Shown: positions 11,123 through 21,599 of the stretch, one piece after another | Layout of the letters: each line of letters begins with the position of its first letter | Position numbering within the stretch: the first letter of the stretch is position 1 | From: Turnera subulata | Lineage: Eukaryota; Streptophyta; Magnoliopsida; Malpighiales; Passifloraceae | DNA length: 64,000 bases | Direction of reading: 5' to 3' | NCBI GenBank assembly: GCA_028386065.3 | Contig: JAKUCV010003536.1 | Coordinates: 28,547-92,546 of the forward strand | Notes under the pieces: generated by a model | Told to the model about the DNA's origin: nothing | Seen by the model: the letters and a program-made list of their open reading frames with translations, nothing else | The model's database searches: none | Made by a program: the position numbers and the translations under genes

Positions 11123-11820
11123 GCCATATATAGTGCCTCCAAATAATCATCCACATACGCTAAGCATGGCCAATGATCAGTCCTAATTCTAACCAAGGTT
11201 GAAAGATCACACACTTCCATCTGGAAAAGAAGATGGAATCTAGGTGGAAGAAATATCAACACCAGCAAGCAGCCCATATTCCTACTCAGATTGGCCTGCT
11301 CTTTTCTCTCATCTTCATCATCAATATACGTGAGATGGAGGAGACCTCTACCGAAAGCAGTGTTTGAACTAGGATCAGTGAAAGAATCTGATGCAGTAGC
11401 TTTCCACACAACACTTTGGATTATCCCTCCATCCTTCACCAAGCTAGTAAGGGGTTCTCCTACAACACCAACAACAGAAGGGGCCAGATGCCTCTCAGTA
11501 GCCCTGATCAAAGAGTCGGCAGGAACTTCAAGCAGCTTTACCGACCGGGTCCCATCAATTGCCGCAACTCCTTTGCCTCCTCTCAGTGGGAAAATCTCCC
11601 GCCCTGTGCTAGATGAAGCACCACATGCCTCACAGAGAGCATCAAATAACTGCAAATTGTAAGCAGCTATTGCATCTTCTAGGATGTCAGACGGGACAAT
11701 AGGCTTAAGAAACATATCCTCTATACCCACCGTGATACTCTTTGAATCCAAATGGCTCCTGTACCTGACTTGTCCTATCAGTTGAAGTATCCTCTGCCTC
11801 ACGCGTAATGGCTCCTGTAC
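11123..11820 (-). pseudogene. Unidentified exon-like coding fragment
   Basis: Minus-strand frame that begins directly after a good acceptor (TGCTTTCAG at about 11821-11829). It reads about 190 protein-like residues (VQEPLRVRQRILQLIGQV at the start, ending in an acidic IDDEDERKEQ near 11290) and continues open to 11123. A second acceptor-like site (CTTTTCCAG) just before 11223 suggests a further exon beginning MEVCDLSTLV, so the stretch between may be an intron that happens to be open. There is no start codon with a convincing context, and no other exons were found nearby. It could be the last exons of a larger gene, or a duplicated or captured piece. I do not recognise the family. The intron-like sequence just upstream (11823-11875) matches part of intron 3 of the deacylase gene at 28357-28405. 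Confidence 0.4.
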
Positions 11821-12106
11821 CTGAAAGCAGGACAAAATATATACTAGATCAACATATCACCATGAAAATGCGCGAGGCATTAGCTACTTTGGGTGCAGGA
11901 TAAATGGTGTGAGATTACTAATCGTTGCAACATTGCAAACTCAAAAATAGAGACAAAAGATTAAAAACCACCGATGGTGAGGCGAGAAGGTTGGAGAATA
12001 AAGAAAATCACCGCCCAAATTATGCCGTCACTTTGGTTTTGGAGGATTTTAAAGCCCGGGTGCAAATCGACTCCGATGATGGCACGGCCCATTATAAACC
12101 GAATTC

Positions 12107-12114
12107 TATATAAA
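12107..12114 (+). promoter_or_regulatory. TATA box of DUF3615-like copy A
   Basis: TATATAAA followed by ACCGACTAAAAC and a 5' leader (ACTCCACCACACTCATTCATT) that is conserved before copies B and D. A 5'-UTR intron is inferred at 12290-12631 (CAG|GTTCTC ... TTGCAG). The leader contains a run of 17 C at 12206-12222. Confidence 0.6.
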
Positions 12115-12667
12115 CCGACTAAAACTTCTCGTTTTTTAACTCCACCACACTCATTCATTAAAAAGAAAAAGAAAACACTCCTCATCATCAGTAATGGCTT
12201 CCTCGCCCCCCCCCCCCCCCCCAACACCACCAAGCTTCACTGCCTATAACAGTTTCCAAACCATATTCCTTACTGCTGATAATTATCAGGTTCTCATCTT
12301 TTCTCCATCTTTCGTTCTATGTGTTATCTCTTTTTAAGACTGAGATTGGGTGTTTTGCTTTCTGGGTTATCATGGGTTCGCTTGTTTTGTTGGGGGTTAC
12401 ATGAATCTTTTCGTTTATTCCCTGATCTCTTGTTTTTTATATTGCCATCTAGGGTTTTCAAAAGGCTCTTATTCTGTGTTGTTACAGCACTTTCTTATTT
12501 GTTGTTAAATCTTGATTCCTGCACGTGACTAAATTTTTTTCTCTTTTTGTTTCTTGTTTATATGGATTTTATTGTGTTTTGATTTACACGATTTAGCAGA
12601 ATTAGGTTTTTAATTAAGTTTAGGCTTGCAGATTCGCTAGGATTCAACTTTACGATCTCAACAGATC

Positions 12668-14225
12668 ATGGAGCTTTCCTCTCTTCCTCTACCTCCTCTC
12701 TTTCCTGGCTGTGAGGGCGTCGACCCAAAATATTACAAGAAACTGCATCAATTGTTTCGGGGTGTTCCTCTTGGTGATCAGTTTGTCATTCCACCGCCCA
12801 ATTATTACAAGGATTATCACGATTCCTTGCTTGGCTTGAATCCTCCCTCGAGAGAGCCACCAGGTCTTCATGATCCTCCTTCCCCTGAACGTTGTTCCCT
12901 CGGATTTCTATACAAGATATGACGAGGAACGCACTGCTGCTGCTGGTGGCCCTCCTCTTCCTCTCTATACTCCTGAGAATCCGCACCCGGACTATGTGTT
13001 ACAGCAGGAGGTTATCAGAGAGGCTGAAGAACGGTTGGCTTCTCGTCCTCCAGGTGATCCTGGCGCTTTGGAAGACCGACGCTTGATATGGATGCTTAAG
13101 GGCTGAGATGTGGACAAAGAAGCCTATAGCAGGCCATGGAAAATGGCCGTTCCCGAGAATGTGGAGATTGTTCGTAAGATGGATTGGGAAAAATTCTATC
13201 GTGAGTTTGGCGAGGATTATGCTCTAAGTGGATCCTTCAACCTTAAAAGGTAGCCTTAATTCCTCCTCCCGCTGTTTTGATTATAATGTTTTTATTAGTT
13301 TTGTTTAAGAATTCATATGCAAGGTTTTACAAGCATTGAGTAATGTATCGTGTTCGTTGGTCTCGGATTTACTCGGATTTAGGAATAAGTTGATTGATGT
13401 ATTTATCATTTGTTGATTGATTTTGGATTCTAAATATGTTTGTATAAATGCAGGTATGATAAGGAAGGAAATCCCCATTTTCGTCCTGAAGTTTTCATGG
13501 AGGCTTCGACGATTGATGTCGAATACTACAACCGTACACACCTGGTACGTATACCTTCCTTTCACCTTTCTGTTGGCAGCTTTACTAATAATGCATTATC
13601 ACATGCATCTTAATTTATCTTCTTCCCTCACTAGTGGTCATCATTACTGTCCTCATTGCTATGTTCTGCCTTTGTGTGTATGTAGGGGTTTGAAGTTGAA
13701 CTTGTAGAACCTGTTAAAGGCAAAAAGATCATGCGTCACTACGGCGGTTGGGAGCATTTCAACTTCCATGCCAAGTCTAAAAATCCAGATGCTGCTGATC
13801 AAACCGCCCGTCTCTTCTTCGGTGAGAGATATCTTGGCAAGAGAGAATTCACCCCCTATGGCTTCCCTGCAGGATGTGTGGGAGAGTCACATGTGGAGGA
13901 GTCACATATCACTATATGCATCGACCTAGAAGAGAGAAACACAATCTACAGGCCTCCTCGGGATGTTCACTTCAAGCGTCCTCATCTGGATGCTCTTCTT
14001 CCTCCTCATCTTCCTCTTCGTCGCTGCAATTTTTGTGAGCAAGGTTGCCACCCCTTGGACGGTGTTGTTCATCCTTCCCACGAAGGTTTTCTCCGCTTTC
14101 CCCGCTTTCCCTGGGCCAACCATCCTCCTGGGAGGCAGTCGCCTTGGGGCTGGCATCCACCAGCTACCGTCTATCGTTCCTCTAGCGGTGAATCTTCTAG
14201 TAACATCCCATGGCCCCGCTCATAG
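12668..14225 (+). pseudogene. DUF3615-like family, copy A (frameshifted)
   Basis: Same three-exon plan as intact copy B: exon 1 from 12668 to about 13251, exon 2 13455-13543, exon 3 from 13687 to 14225. Exon 1 starts MELSSLPLPPLFPGCEGVDP but shifts frame near 12875-12890 and again at about 13099, where a stop follows MLKG. The segment matching copy B's SPFDNNPHM is missing. Exon 2 and exon 3 are still open. Exon 3 keeps the core signature (GGWEHFNFHAK, RLFFGERYLGKRE, NFCEQGCHPLDGVVHP). The tail is extended by a proline-rich stretch, and its 3' part is duplicated directly downstream. Promoter and leader look normal, so it may still be transcribed. Function of the family is unknown. Confidence 0.7.
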
Positions 14226-14770
14226 TGTGTAGTTTTCATGCACGGATAGTATTGATCCCCTATTCTATTTGCTATCGGATGATTTTAATTTTATTTTGTT
14301 GTCGGATGATAGAATTCACCCCTTATGGCATCCCTGACGGATGTGTGGGTGAGCCACAAATCACTATATGCGTCGATCTAGAAGAGAGAAACACAACTTA
14401 CAAGCCTCCTCATCCTCTTGATGCTCGCTTCAAGCGCCCCCGTCCAGATGCTCCTCCTCCTCTTCTGGATACTCGCTTCAAGCCTCCTCATCTGGATGCT
14501 CGCTCCAATTTTTGCTATGTAGGTTGCCACCGCTTGGACGATATTATTCACCCTCTCCTACTCGAAGGTTTTGTCCGCTTTCCCCGGGTTTTCCATTCTC
14601 CTGGTAGCCAGTCGCCTTGGGGCTGACATCCACCAGCTACCGTCTATGGTCCCTCTAGCGGTGAATCTTCTAGTAGTTAACATCCCGTGGCCCCGCTCAT
14701 AGTGTGTAGTTTTCATATGCGCGGATAGTATAGATCCCCTCGCATGATTTTAATTTTATTTTGTTGCATG
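13845..14770 (+). repeat. Tandem duplication (~467 bp units) of the copy A terminal exon and 3' flank
   Basis: Unit 1 is 13845-14311 and unit 2 runs from 14312 to about 14770. Both begin GAATTCACCCC(C/T)TATGGC and end in a TGATTTTAATTTTATTTTGTTG phrase. Unit 2 encodes a second diverged copy of the C-terminal part (CVGEPQITICVDLEERNTTY, then NFCYVGCHRLDDIIHP) up to a stop at 14626, with extra proline-rich repeats (DARFKRPRPDAPPP, LDTRFKPPHLDAR). Confidence 0.75.
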
Positions 14771-15613
14771 ATTGACATTGCTTTTTAGAACTAAACCATC
14801 CTCTCTTCACCCCCTGCGCAAATTCGACCGAGTTATGTACCGAATCTGTGGGTTACTGGTTGGATTATATTCAATATTAATTTATTTTGAAATTACGCGA
14901 CTCTTTACGTCAGCAAGAGCTGATTGGGCTTTGCATGAGGCGTTTCCTATACGTCCCTTCGCTTCGATTCTCTTCAATTCCTTGCCATTCTCAATGTTTG
15001 CGGTTTCGTATTAATTAAGGACTGTGGACATTGATAAGCATTAAGATCAAAAGCCATCGTTCATTATGCCCCGCAAGTTCAAGCCATTGTTCATTATGCT
15101 AAATCAGCAATACACTTTACAAAAAGGTTTAAACGTTGTCTGATGGTTGGAATTCTTGTGTAGATTGGTTAGAGATTTCTGGCTTTAACTGATCTCGACT
15201 AGGTTAGAAGTCCTCATCTTGGTTTAGTGAGCAATTTTTGGACCATATTCTTTGGTTATTGGCATTGTTGCGGTCTATATACATATATCTATATTCTTCT
15301 TGGTCGTGGACCCTGTTGATGCTCTTTAATATACATTTATTAATCCAAAGGAATGTAAGTTGTTGAGACTGCCAATCAAGCTCTGTTTCTGTCTGCTCTC
15401 AGGTCTCAGTAAGTCTCTCTTCTTCTTTTTTTTTTTTTTTCCCGTCTGATGCATAGATGATACTTAATAAAGATTATTATATAATAACCTTTCTAGTGGG
15501 AAAAGAGGACAAGTAACCATGTCAGTGAGATACTATCTCGAGAAATTCTATGTTACTCAATGAGTACCATGTCAGATCTTATAAGTTATATCAACTTTCC
15601 ATTTTTAATAGCC
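14771..15613. other. Intergenic, no gene recognised
   Basis: Contains a short direct repeat (AAGCCAT(C/T)GTTCATTATGC, about 15051-15100) and a T-rich tract at about 15425-15440. No coding signal was seen. Confidence 0.4.
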
Positions 15614-16725
15614 AACTCATCTAAAATAGTCATGTCATTTTTTAAAATAAAAAATTCTTAGATTTTTTTCCTTTTTTCTTTTACTAGATTTAAAAATCGA
15701 TTCTGCTGGTTGTTTGATAAAATTTTCCTTTAAAAATTAAAAACCTTTACTTTTTCTTCTACCTATTTTTCCTTCCGCCGCGTCGGCCTTTCCTCTCCGA
15801 TTGTCCAAGATTAATCAGTAGCAGGGCAATCCAAGATTCATCTACTCTTCTCAAATTAAAGAATAACAACATGGAAAACTTACATTTTTGTCGATCCAAA
15901 AGAAGAGAACAAACCGGAACTCCACATATCCGACTGAAATTTACAATCTATCAGACACAGACAAAAATACATGGGATCTTGATTTCAAATCGATGAGGCA
16001 TCAGTAATATATTAACATCTTTTTTCTTTATCATTTTTTCCTCAATAAACCTAGCTTTATTAAATCTTGCCCTTTTCTTTACTGCCTAAACTCCTTTTGG
16101 GGGTTTCATCACTTTTCCAGATTTAGTAGAAAATAATACAGTGGTGGTGAGCATGAGAAGAATGGGGAAGAAGTGTTTTGTAGGAGGGAAGAAACTGTCG
16201 CCGAGTTCTTAGCAGAACAGAGACAGAGAACCAGTTTTGCTGGACCTTTTTCAGTACTGATAGATGATCATTGGAGGCTTTCCGTTTCTTTTGCCTTTTT
16301 TTCGTTTCTTTTTCGTAAATAGTCTTTGGCTTAAACAATGCCAGCCCAGTTCCCAGTTCATGTTTGTCAATTCATTAGAATGTTATACGTTTATTTTTTT
16401 TTATTTTTTTTTCTTCACCTGGATTCATCTACATAAGTATTGATTGGAGTCTTTCTGTTTGTTTTCTTCTACCTCTTTTCTTTTTCATTCATGAATTTTA
16501 AATCTTTCGCTAAGTTCATCTTTTATGGATCAATTGCCATGGGAGTATTACACCAGAATTGTCAAACTTTGTGAATGGTGGGGTGTTGAGACCTGTATAT
16601 ATAGCGTGCAACCAGCAGAATCGATTTTTAAATCTAGTAAAAGAAAAAAAGGAAAAAAATCTAAGAATTTTTTATTTTAAAAAATGGCATGGCTAAGCGT
16701 TCATATCGTTGGCTATTTAGATGAG
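15614..16725. mobile_element. Inverted-repeat element, unclassified (possible foldback or TIR element)
   Basis: Left arm (about 15614-15712) and right arm (about 16609-16725) are near-perfect reverse complements over about 95 bp. The shared core includes CATTTTTTAAAATAAAAAAT and TCGATTCTGCTGGTTG, read outward to inward. The right arm has about 20 extra bases (GATATGAACGCTTAG...). About 900 bp lies between, without a recognisable protein. I could not define the exact outer ends or a target duplication, so the superfamily is open. Confidence 0.55.
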
Positions 16726-16749
16726 TTCATATCTCTAAGCGTTGTTTTA

Positions 16750-17160
16750 GCTAACCAGTCTGCCACTTTACAAACTTACAATCTGATATGCATCTAGATA
16801 AGCTTTTTGGATTTCCAGGATAATGGTTCTTATCTTGATGGGAACATCCCCATATATAACCGACTAAAGCCTTCCAAACCAACTCTGAATCAGTTTCCAC
16901 AGAAATCCTGTGCATCCCCTCTAGCTGCTGCTAGATTAATTAACTGATTCTTTCACAGCCATCCTCTCCGCCGTCAAAGCAGAATTACTTAATGTTTTGA
17001 TGGAGAAACCATTGATGATCATCCCATCTTGGTTTCTGAATACTATGGCCAACCCTGTTCCATTCGTGTCTCTAACAAACGCTGCATCCCAATTCATCTT
17101 GGTAGCATTACTATCTGGCTTCCACCATGTATCAGGTCCCCTGAACCTTTTAGCACTTGG
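16750..17160 (-). pseudogene. RNase H-like domain fragment of a LINE
   Basis: On the minus strand: DTWWKPDSNATKMNWDAAFV, then GTGLAIVFRNQDGMIINGF and ALTAERMAVKESVN, then a stop. A shifted frame follows with HRISVETDSELVWKALVG. This is the order of the RNase H domain (RVT_3 type) that ends many plant LINEs or is found in related single-domain genes, with the acidic residues of the DAAF, AER and ETDSE motifs visible. The frame break shows it is dead. Confidence 0.65.
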
Positions 17161-17219
17161 TTGCGGAATGTATTGTCCTAGTTTTGCATTGACGTTACAT
17201 CCATTTCCGATTTTTTAAG

Positions 17220-18242
17220 AGAATATCATACCAATTTGAGTTGAGCCTTTGCATCCTTTGCTGATCTTGTGAACTGAACCTAAGGAAACTTTTGCCGAAA
17301 TAAGCTTTTCGCAGGCAGAAACAGATCATGCAAAATACTGTACTGACGCATGAATTTGCTTTCGTTCTGTGTTCCCTTCAGTATCGGAGCTTTTTACTGG
17401 GTAGATAGGGCTTCCACAACATTGCATGTTGGGGGCAATAACAGGTGATAATTCTGGTTCCTTAAGTGAAATCCGTATCTGCAGTAATAAAGTTGTTTCA
17501 AAAGATAGTTTTCTGCTAGTTCTGCAGTAATCCACATGTGCTCTTCAGGATGCTAGTTCTGTCTCCTGTGTAAGTTGATTTTGGGAAAAATTTTCCCCTT
17601 CTCCAGTGTTTTTAGCTTTGGCATTTTATATCCTTGCTTCCTCATTCATATGTAAAAGCATGCATGATAAGTTCAGTAACTTCCATCACAGCTATTGAGT
17701 GTTGAAATAACTTACCTCCGGCCCCTATCTTGTCCCTCTATTTTCTTTTCATGCATCTTTGCTTCAGATTTCTTTTCTCCTTCCCAAACCCAAGTGATCA
17801 TTTAATGGCTGTACTCCCTGCTGCTTACGGTGAGGTCTTTCTGTGGCCTAGAAATGGGGAATTCTTTTTGGTTTTCCCAGTTATTCAGCTCTAGCATCAT
17901 CCTGAACATATACATTGAATGCTTGAGGGCAGGCAAGCTTATCAGCGTTCATGGTTTATCAGAAAATCAATCATGTCACTGATAACAAGATGTAGCCATA
18001 TCATTTTTCTGCACCTCACAACTCTTGTTCTCGACTATCAAAGTTGGATACCTTATTGGATGAATTTGTTGTCGTCCAATCTCATAGGAAAGGCCTTTCG
18101 CTCCAAAAAGTCTCGGAAACTGTATAGTTCAGGAGATTAGAAACCTTATGCAGGTGCATCCTGTGCTAGTTGTTGCCACAAAAGCAACCATTGTGGCTGA
18201 TAGACATGCAGAAAATGAGGTCAATCGGTGAGTCTCTGGTAG
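17220..18242. other. Intergenic with unassigned exon-like pieces
   Basis: Around 18045-18230 (plus) two short stretches look coding in different frames (LDTLLDEFVVVQSHRKGLSL and IRNLMQVHPVLVVATKATIV). I do not recognise them and they are not in one frame. The rest shows nothing. Confidence 0.3.
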
Positions 18243-18291
18243 ACCAAGAAACCGAGAACCATGAGCACCGACGCCGCCATGTCCTTCGATC
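18243..18291 (+). repeat. Fragment matching the first coding part of TRAX
   Basis: CCAAGAAACCGAGAACCATG followed by AGCACCGACGCCGCC is almost identical to 30930-30972 in the TRAX gene (a few base changes over about 48 bp). The reading frame MSTDAA is kept, then diverges. It lies about 95 bp before the TATA box of copy B. Confidence 0.65.
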
Positions 18292-18383
18292 TCCCTCTCG
18301 GACTCGGATTGCAAAAGTTAAAAAAATTTAAAGAAAAAATCTGGTTGAACCGACTCACCGCCACCGCTACTAAAACCGAAGTC

Positions 18384-18391
18384 TATTTAAA
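18384..18391 (+). promoter_or_regulatory. TATA box of DUF3615-like copy B
   Basis: TATTTAAA followed by CCAACTCCACCACACTCATT, the leader shared with copies A and D. It lies about 240 bp before the start codon at 18633. The 5'-UTR intron seen in copy A is largely lost here. Confidence 0.6.
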
Positions 18392-18632
18392 CCAACTCCA
18401 CCACACTCATTCATCAAAGAAAAAAATAAACTCTTTCACCCTCCTCACTAGTGGCTTCGTCGCCGACCCTAGGCCAGAACACCACCAAGCTTCACCGCTT
18501 GATAACAGTTTCCAAACCATATTCCTTCACCGCCGATTAAGATTTTTTTACACGATTAAGGTTTTTAATTGAGTCTAGGGTTGCAGATATATACGTTATA
18601 TAATATATATATATCGATATATTATTACTCTC

Positions 18633-20067
18633 ATGGAGCCTTTCCCTCTTCCTCCCCTCTCTCCTGACCGTGAGGATACGAGTGATTCCCCTCTTCCTCT
18701 CCCTCCCCTTTATCCTGGCTGTGAGGGCGTAGACCCAAAATATTACAAGAAACTTCATCAATATTTGAAGGGTGTTCCTCTCGGTGATAAGTTTGCAACC
18801 CCACCCCCAGATTATTATAAGAACTATCGTGAATCTTTGATTGGTCTGAATCGAAGCGCCAGAAAACCCGAAGCAGGAGAAATATTGCCTCCTCCTCCTC
18901 CACTCCCACAGCAACACCCTTTCCAGATGTCCCCGAATGTTTATAAAAGTTACGACGAAGATCGCTCGGCTGGTGCTGGTCCTCCTCGCTATACGCGTGA
19001 GAATCCGCACCCGCGTTATGTGCTTCAGCAGGAGGTTATCCAAGAAGCTAAAGAACGTTTGGCTGCTCGCCCTCCAGGTGATCCTGGCGCTTTCGAGGAC
19101 AGACGGATGATAAAGATGTTTTCAAGTCCGTTTGACAATAACCCACATATGGACCTTGAAGCCTACAGCAAGCCTTGGACTATTAAGCCATCGCGTCCCG
19201 AGATTGCTTGTCCTATTGAGATTTCTAGGAAGATGGATTGGGAAAAATTCTATAGTGAATGGGGCTCGGATTATGCTCTTGGTGCGTCCTTTGATGTCAG
19301 AAGGTACTCCCTCTCTTGTTTTTTTTATAATATTTTATTAGTTTTGTTTAAGAATTCATATTCAACGGTCCTGCAGGCATGGTTTTGCAAGTATTGGAAT
19401 GTATGCTTTTGTTGATATATCGCTTGGGTCTTGGATTTAGGATTGACTTGTTTGTATAACTGTAGGTATGTTGAGGAAGGAGATCCCCGGTATCGCCCTG
19501 AAGTTTTCATGGAGGCTTCAAAGATGGCTGTCGAATTCTACAACCGTACACACCTGGTATACCTTCTTTTCCGTTGGTGACTAAACTTTACTAATAATGT
19601 ATTATCTCACATATGTTATCGCCTTTTTCCACCCGTCATCATTGTTCTCATTGCTATGTTGCCTTGTGTGTATGTAGGGGTCTGAAATTGAGCTTGTTGA
19701 ACCTGTTGGAGGCAAAATCCTCATGTTTCCTCACCACGGTTGGGAGCATTTCAACTTCCGTGCCAAGTCTAAAACTCCAGATGCTGCTGATCAATCCGTT
19801 CATCTCTTCTTTGGGGAGAGATATCTTGGGAAGAGAGAATTGGGCCCTAATGGCTTCCCTCATGGATGTGTAGGAGAGCCACAAATCACTCAGTGCACCG
19901 ATCTAACATTTAGAGACACAAAGCATCCTCCTGGTGGGAATGTTGACTCCAATTCTTGCCGACATGGTTGCCATCGATTGGACAATATTATTCACCCTTT
20001 CCAATGGCAAGGTTTTCTCCACAATCCCTCGAACATGGTTCGGCAGAACCATCCTCCCGGTGTGTAG
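18633..20067 (+). CDS. DUF3615-like plant protein of unknown function, intact copy B (383 aa)
   Basis: Three exons: 18633-19303, 19466-19556 and 19678-20067, all with GT-AG junctions that keep frame (AGA AG|G TAT at the first, phase 0 at the second). The protein starts with a Pro-rich, acidic tail (PLPPLSPDRED, PPPPPLPQQHP). A conserved middle follows (VDPKYYKKLHQYLKGVPLGD, ENPHPRYVLQQEVIQEAKER, MDWEKFYSEWGSDYALG). The C-terminal third has the signature HFNFRAKS, HLFFGERYLGKRE, CVGEP and CRHGCHRLDNIIHP. The HxNFxA...LFFxE...CxxGC...HP order is like plant DUF3615-type domains, whose role is unknown. There is no signal peptide or membrane segment. It is the only copy of four in this cluster with no break. 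TATA box and leader are present. The family call is by motif memory only. Confidence 0.75.
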
Positions 20068-21160
20068 TCGTCTTGGTGTGCTTTCCCGCATTCGGGCGTT
20101 ATCCCCTCTGAGCTCCGTACTATGTAGTATCCTTCGGGATTAAGGCCATGGAACTCCTAAAACTCCACTCGAGTCCTAAAGTCAATTCTGTTTGTTGGAG
20201 CTGATGTGGCAAATATATTAATTGAAATAGAAATGAAGAAAATTAGTGAAAAAAATGATAGTGACAAATTTGCCAGAACACTCAAGCGTCTACTCTTCAT
20301 GCTTTCTCTCTCTCAATATACTGCTCCAGAATTCTTTGCTTTCTTGTTTGTTGAAATACTTTTTAAACATTATTTCCAAATTTGTCTCTATTATCTTATA
20401 ATGTTTAGTGTCTTCTTAGATTATATATAATAAGTTCAAGACTCTATTTTCTTATAATGTTTATTGCAGTTTAGGATTATATATTATTGTATGCAAATTA
20501 TATGCAAACCACTAAAAGAAAATTACCATAACTTTGTCAACAATAATTCTTGAACCCGGAGTCTGGGATAGAGGGCTCTGCAATCTTTGTCAACATAATT
20601 TCGTGTACCATTGTACAATCAAGTAACTCTGCATTATGAAAGGATTGAAAATTATTACAATTGTATTTAGCTTTTGGATTACCTTTCCAGCAAAATTAGT
20701 AAACAAGAGAATAAGCAAGCAGTTTGATAAGGCCTTGAACAGTTCATCAAGCCTGAGCTGACTTCATGCATGTAAAATATATATCCCTACACCATCAAAA
20801 TCATCATAATCAGCTGTGTTTAGTTGTAGAAAACATTTTCAGTTTTCTAACTCTTTTTTTCTACTCCTTTACTAGTTTTCATTTTCTGTTGCAAAATTTG
20901 AAAGAGTTAGAAAACATGTTCATTTAACAATTACAAATGTTTTCTCTAAGAAACACGTAATGGAATGAAGATTTTTAAAAACTAAAAAAGATGAAAATAA
21001 TAAAAAGAAAATAGGACTAGTTGAAGAAGGAAAGAGACAAAATAGAGAGCAATACATAAAACTAATAGAAAAACATAAATTTGAGAGTTTATACTCGGAA
21101 AGGCAAGGGGGGTGGGTGAAGACTTGCTTTACGTTGTCTTGAAGGGCGACTCTGCCATTG
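20068..21160. other. 3' flank of copy B and intergenic DNA
   Basis: No gene recognised. About 20575-20790 is homologous to 26530-26727 (see the repeat entry). A short inverted phrase AAAGAGTTAGAAAACAT / TTTTCTAACTCTTT lies near 20840-20920. Confidence 0.45.
20575..20790 (+). repeat. Segment duplicated from/with the 3' flank of the deacylase gene
   Basis: This stretch and 26530-26727 share long phrases in order, including CCAGCAAAATTAGTAAAC, AGAATAAGCA and CTGACTTCATGCATGTAAAA. The match stops a few bases before the stop codon of the deacylase gene (26734). It shows that the unit copied with the DUF3615-like gene included the 3' neighbour's flank. Confidence 0.7.
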
Positions 21161-21164
21161 TAAG

Positions 21165-21425
21165 GGTGGAGACCCAAAATATTACAAGAAACTTCATGAA
21201 TGGTTCAAGGATGTTCCTCTTGGTGATAGGTTTGCGACTCCACCCAGATTATTATACGAAATACTCCACCCAGATTATTATACGAAATATAATTAATCTT
21301 TGATTGGGTCTGAATCGAAGCGCCAAAGAAGAAATATTGCCTCCCCTTCCTCCACTTCCACAGCGACACCCTTTCCACCCGGATGTTTATAAAAATTACG
21401 ACAAAGATCGCTCAGTTGGTGGTGG
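21165..21425 (+). pseudogene. DUF3615-like family, copy C (truncated scrap)
   Basis: Matches the middle of exon 1 only: GTGGAGACCCAAAATATTAC onward reads KYYKKLHEWFKDVPLGDRFATPP, then breaks, resumes (LIGLNRSAKEEILPPLPPLP) and ends around DVYKNYDKDRSVGGG. There is no start, exon 2 or exon 3. A 26-bp perfect tandem repeat (21238-21263 and 21264-21289, CTCCACCCAGATTATTATAC...) sits in the break. It is dead. Confidence 0.8.
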
Positions 21426-21429
21426 AACA

Positions 21430-21599
21430 TTGAGTCAAGATCATTCAAAAATTTTAGGTGTCTTAATTAAAAGTGGAAGAAAAATAAAGATAATGACACT
21501 AAAATTAAATTTGATATTCCTAAATCTTAGTATCATATTTTCAATAACTAAATTATTTAATATTTTTGTATTTTATTTCACGGAATAAAAAATCCTACT
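21430..21599. other. Junction DNA between copy C and the exportin pseudogene
   Basis: AT-rich and without a coding signal. Confidence 0.35.

Noticed and set aside
20820..20935. Possible MITE with TTTTCTAACTC / GAGTTAGAAAA ends
   Set aside because: The inverted match is short and no target duplication flanks it.
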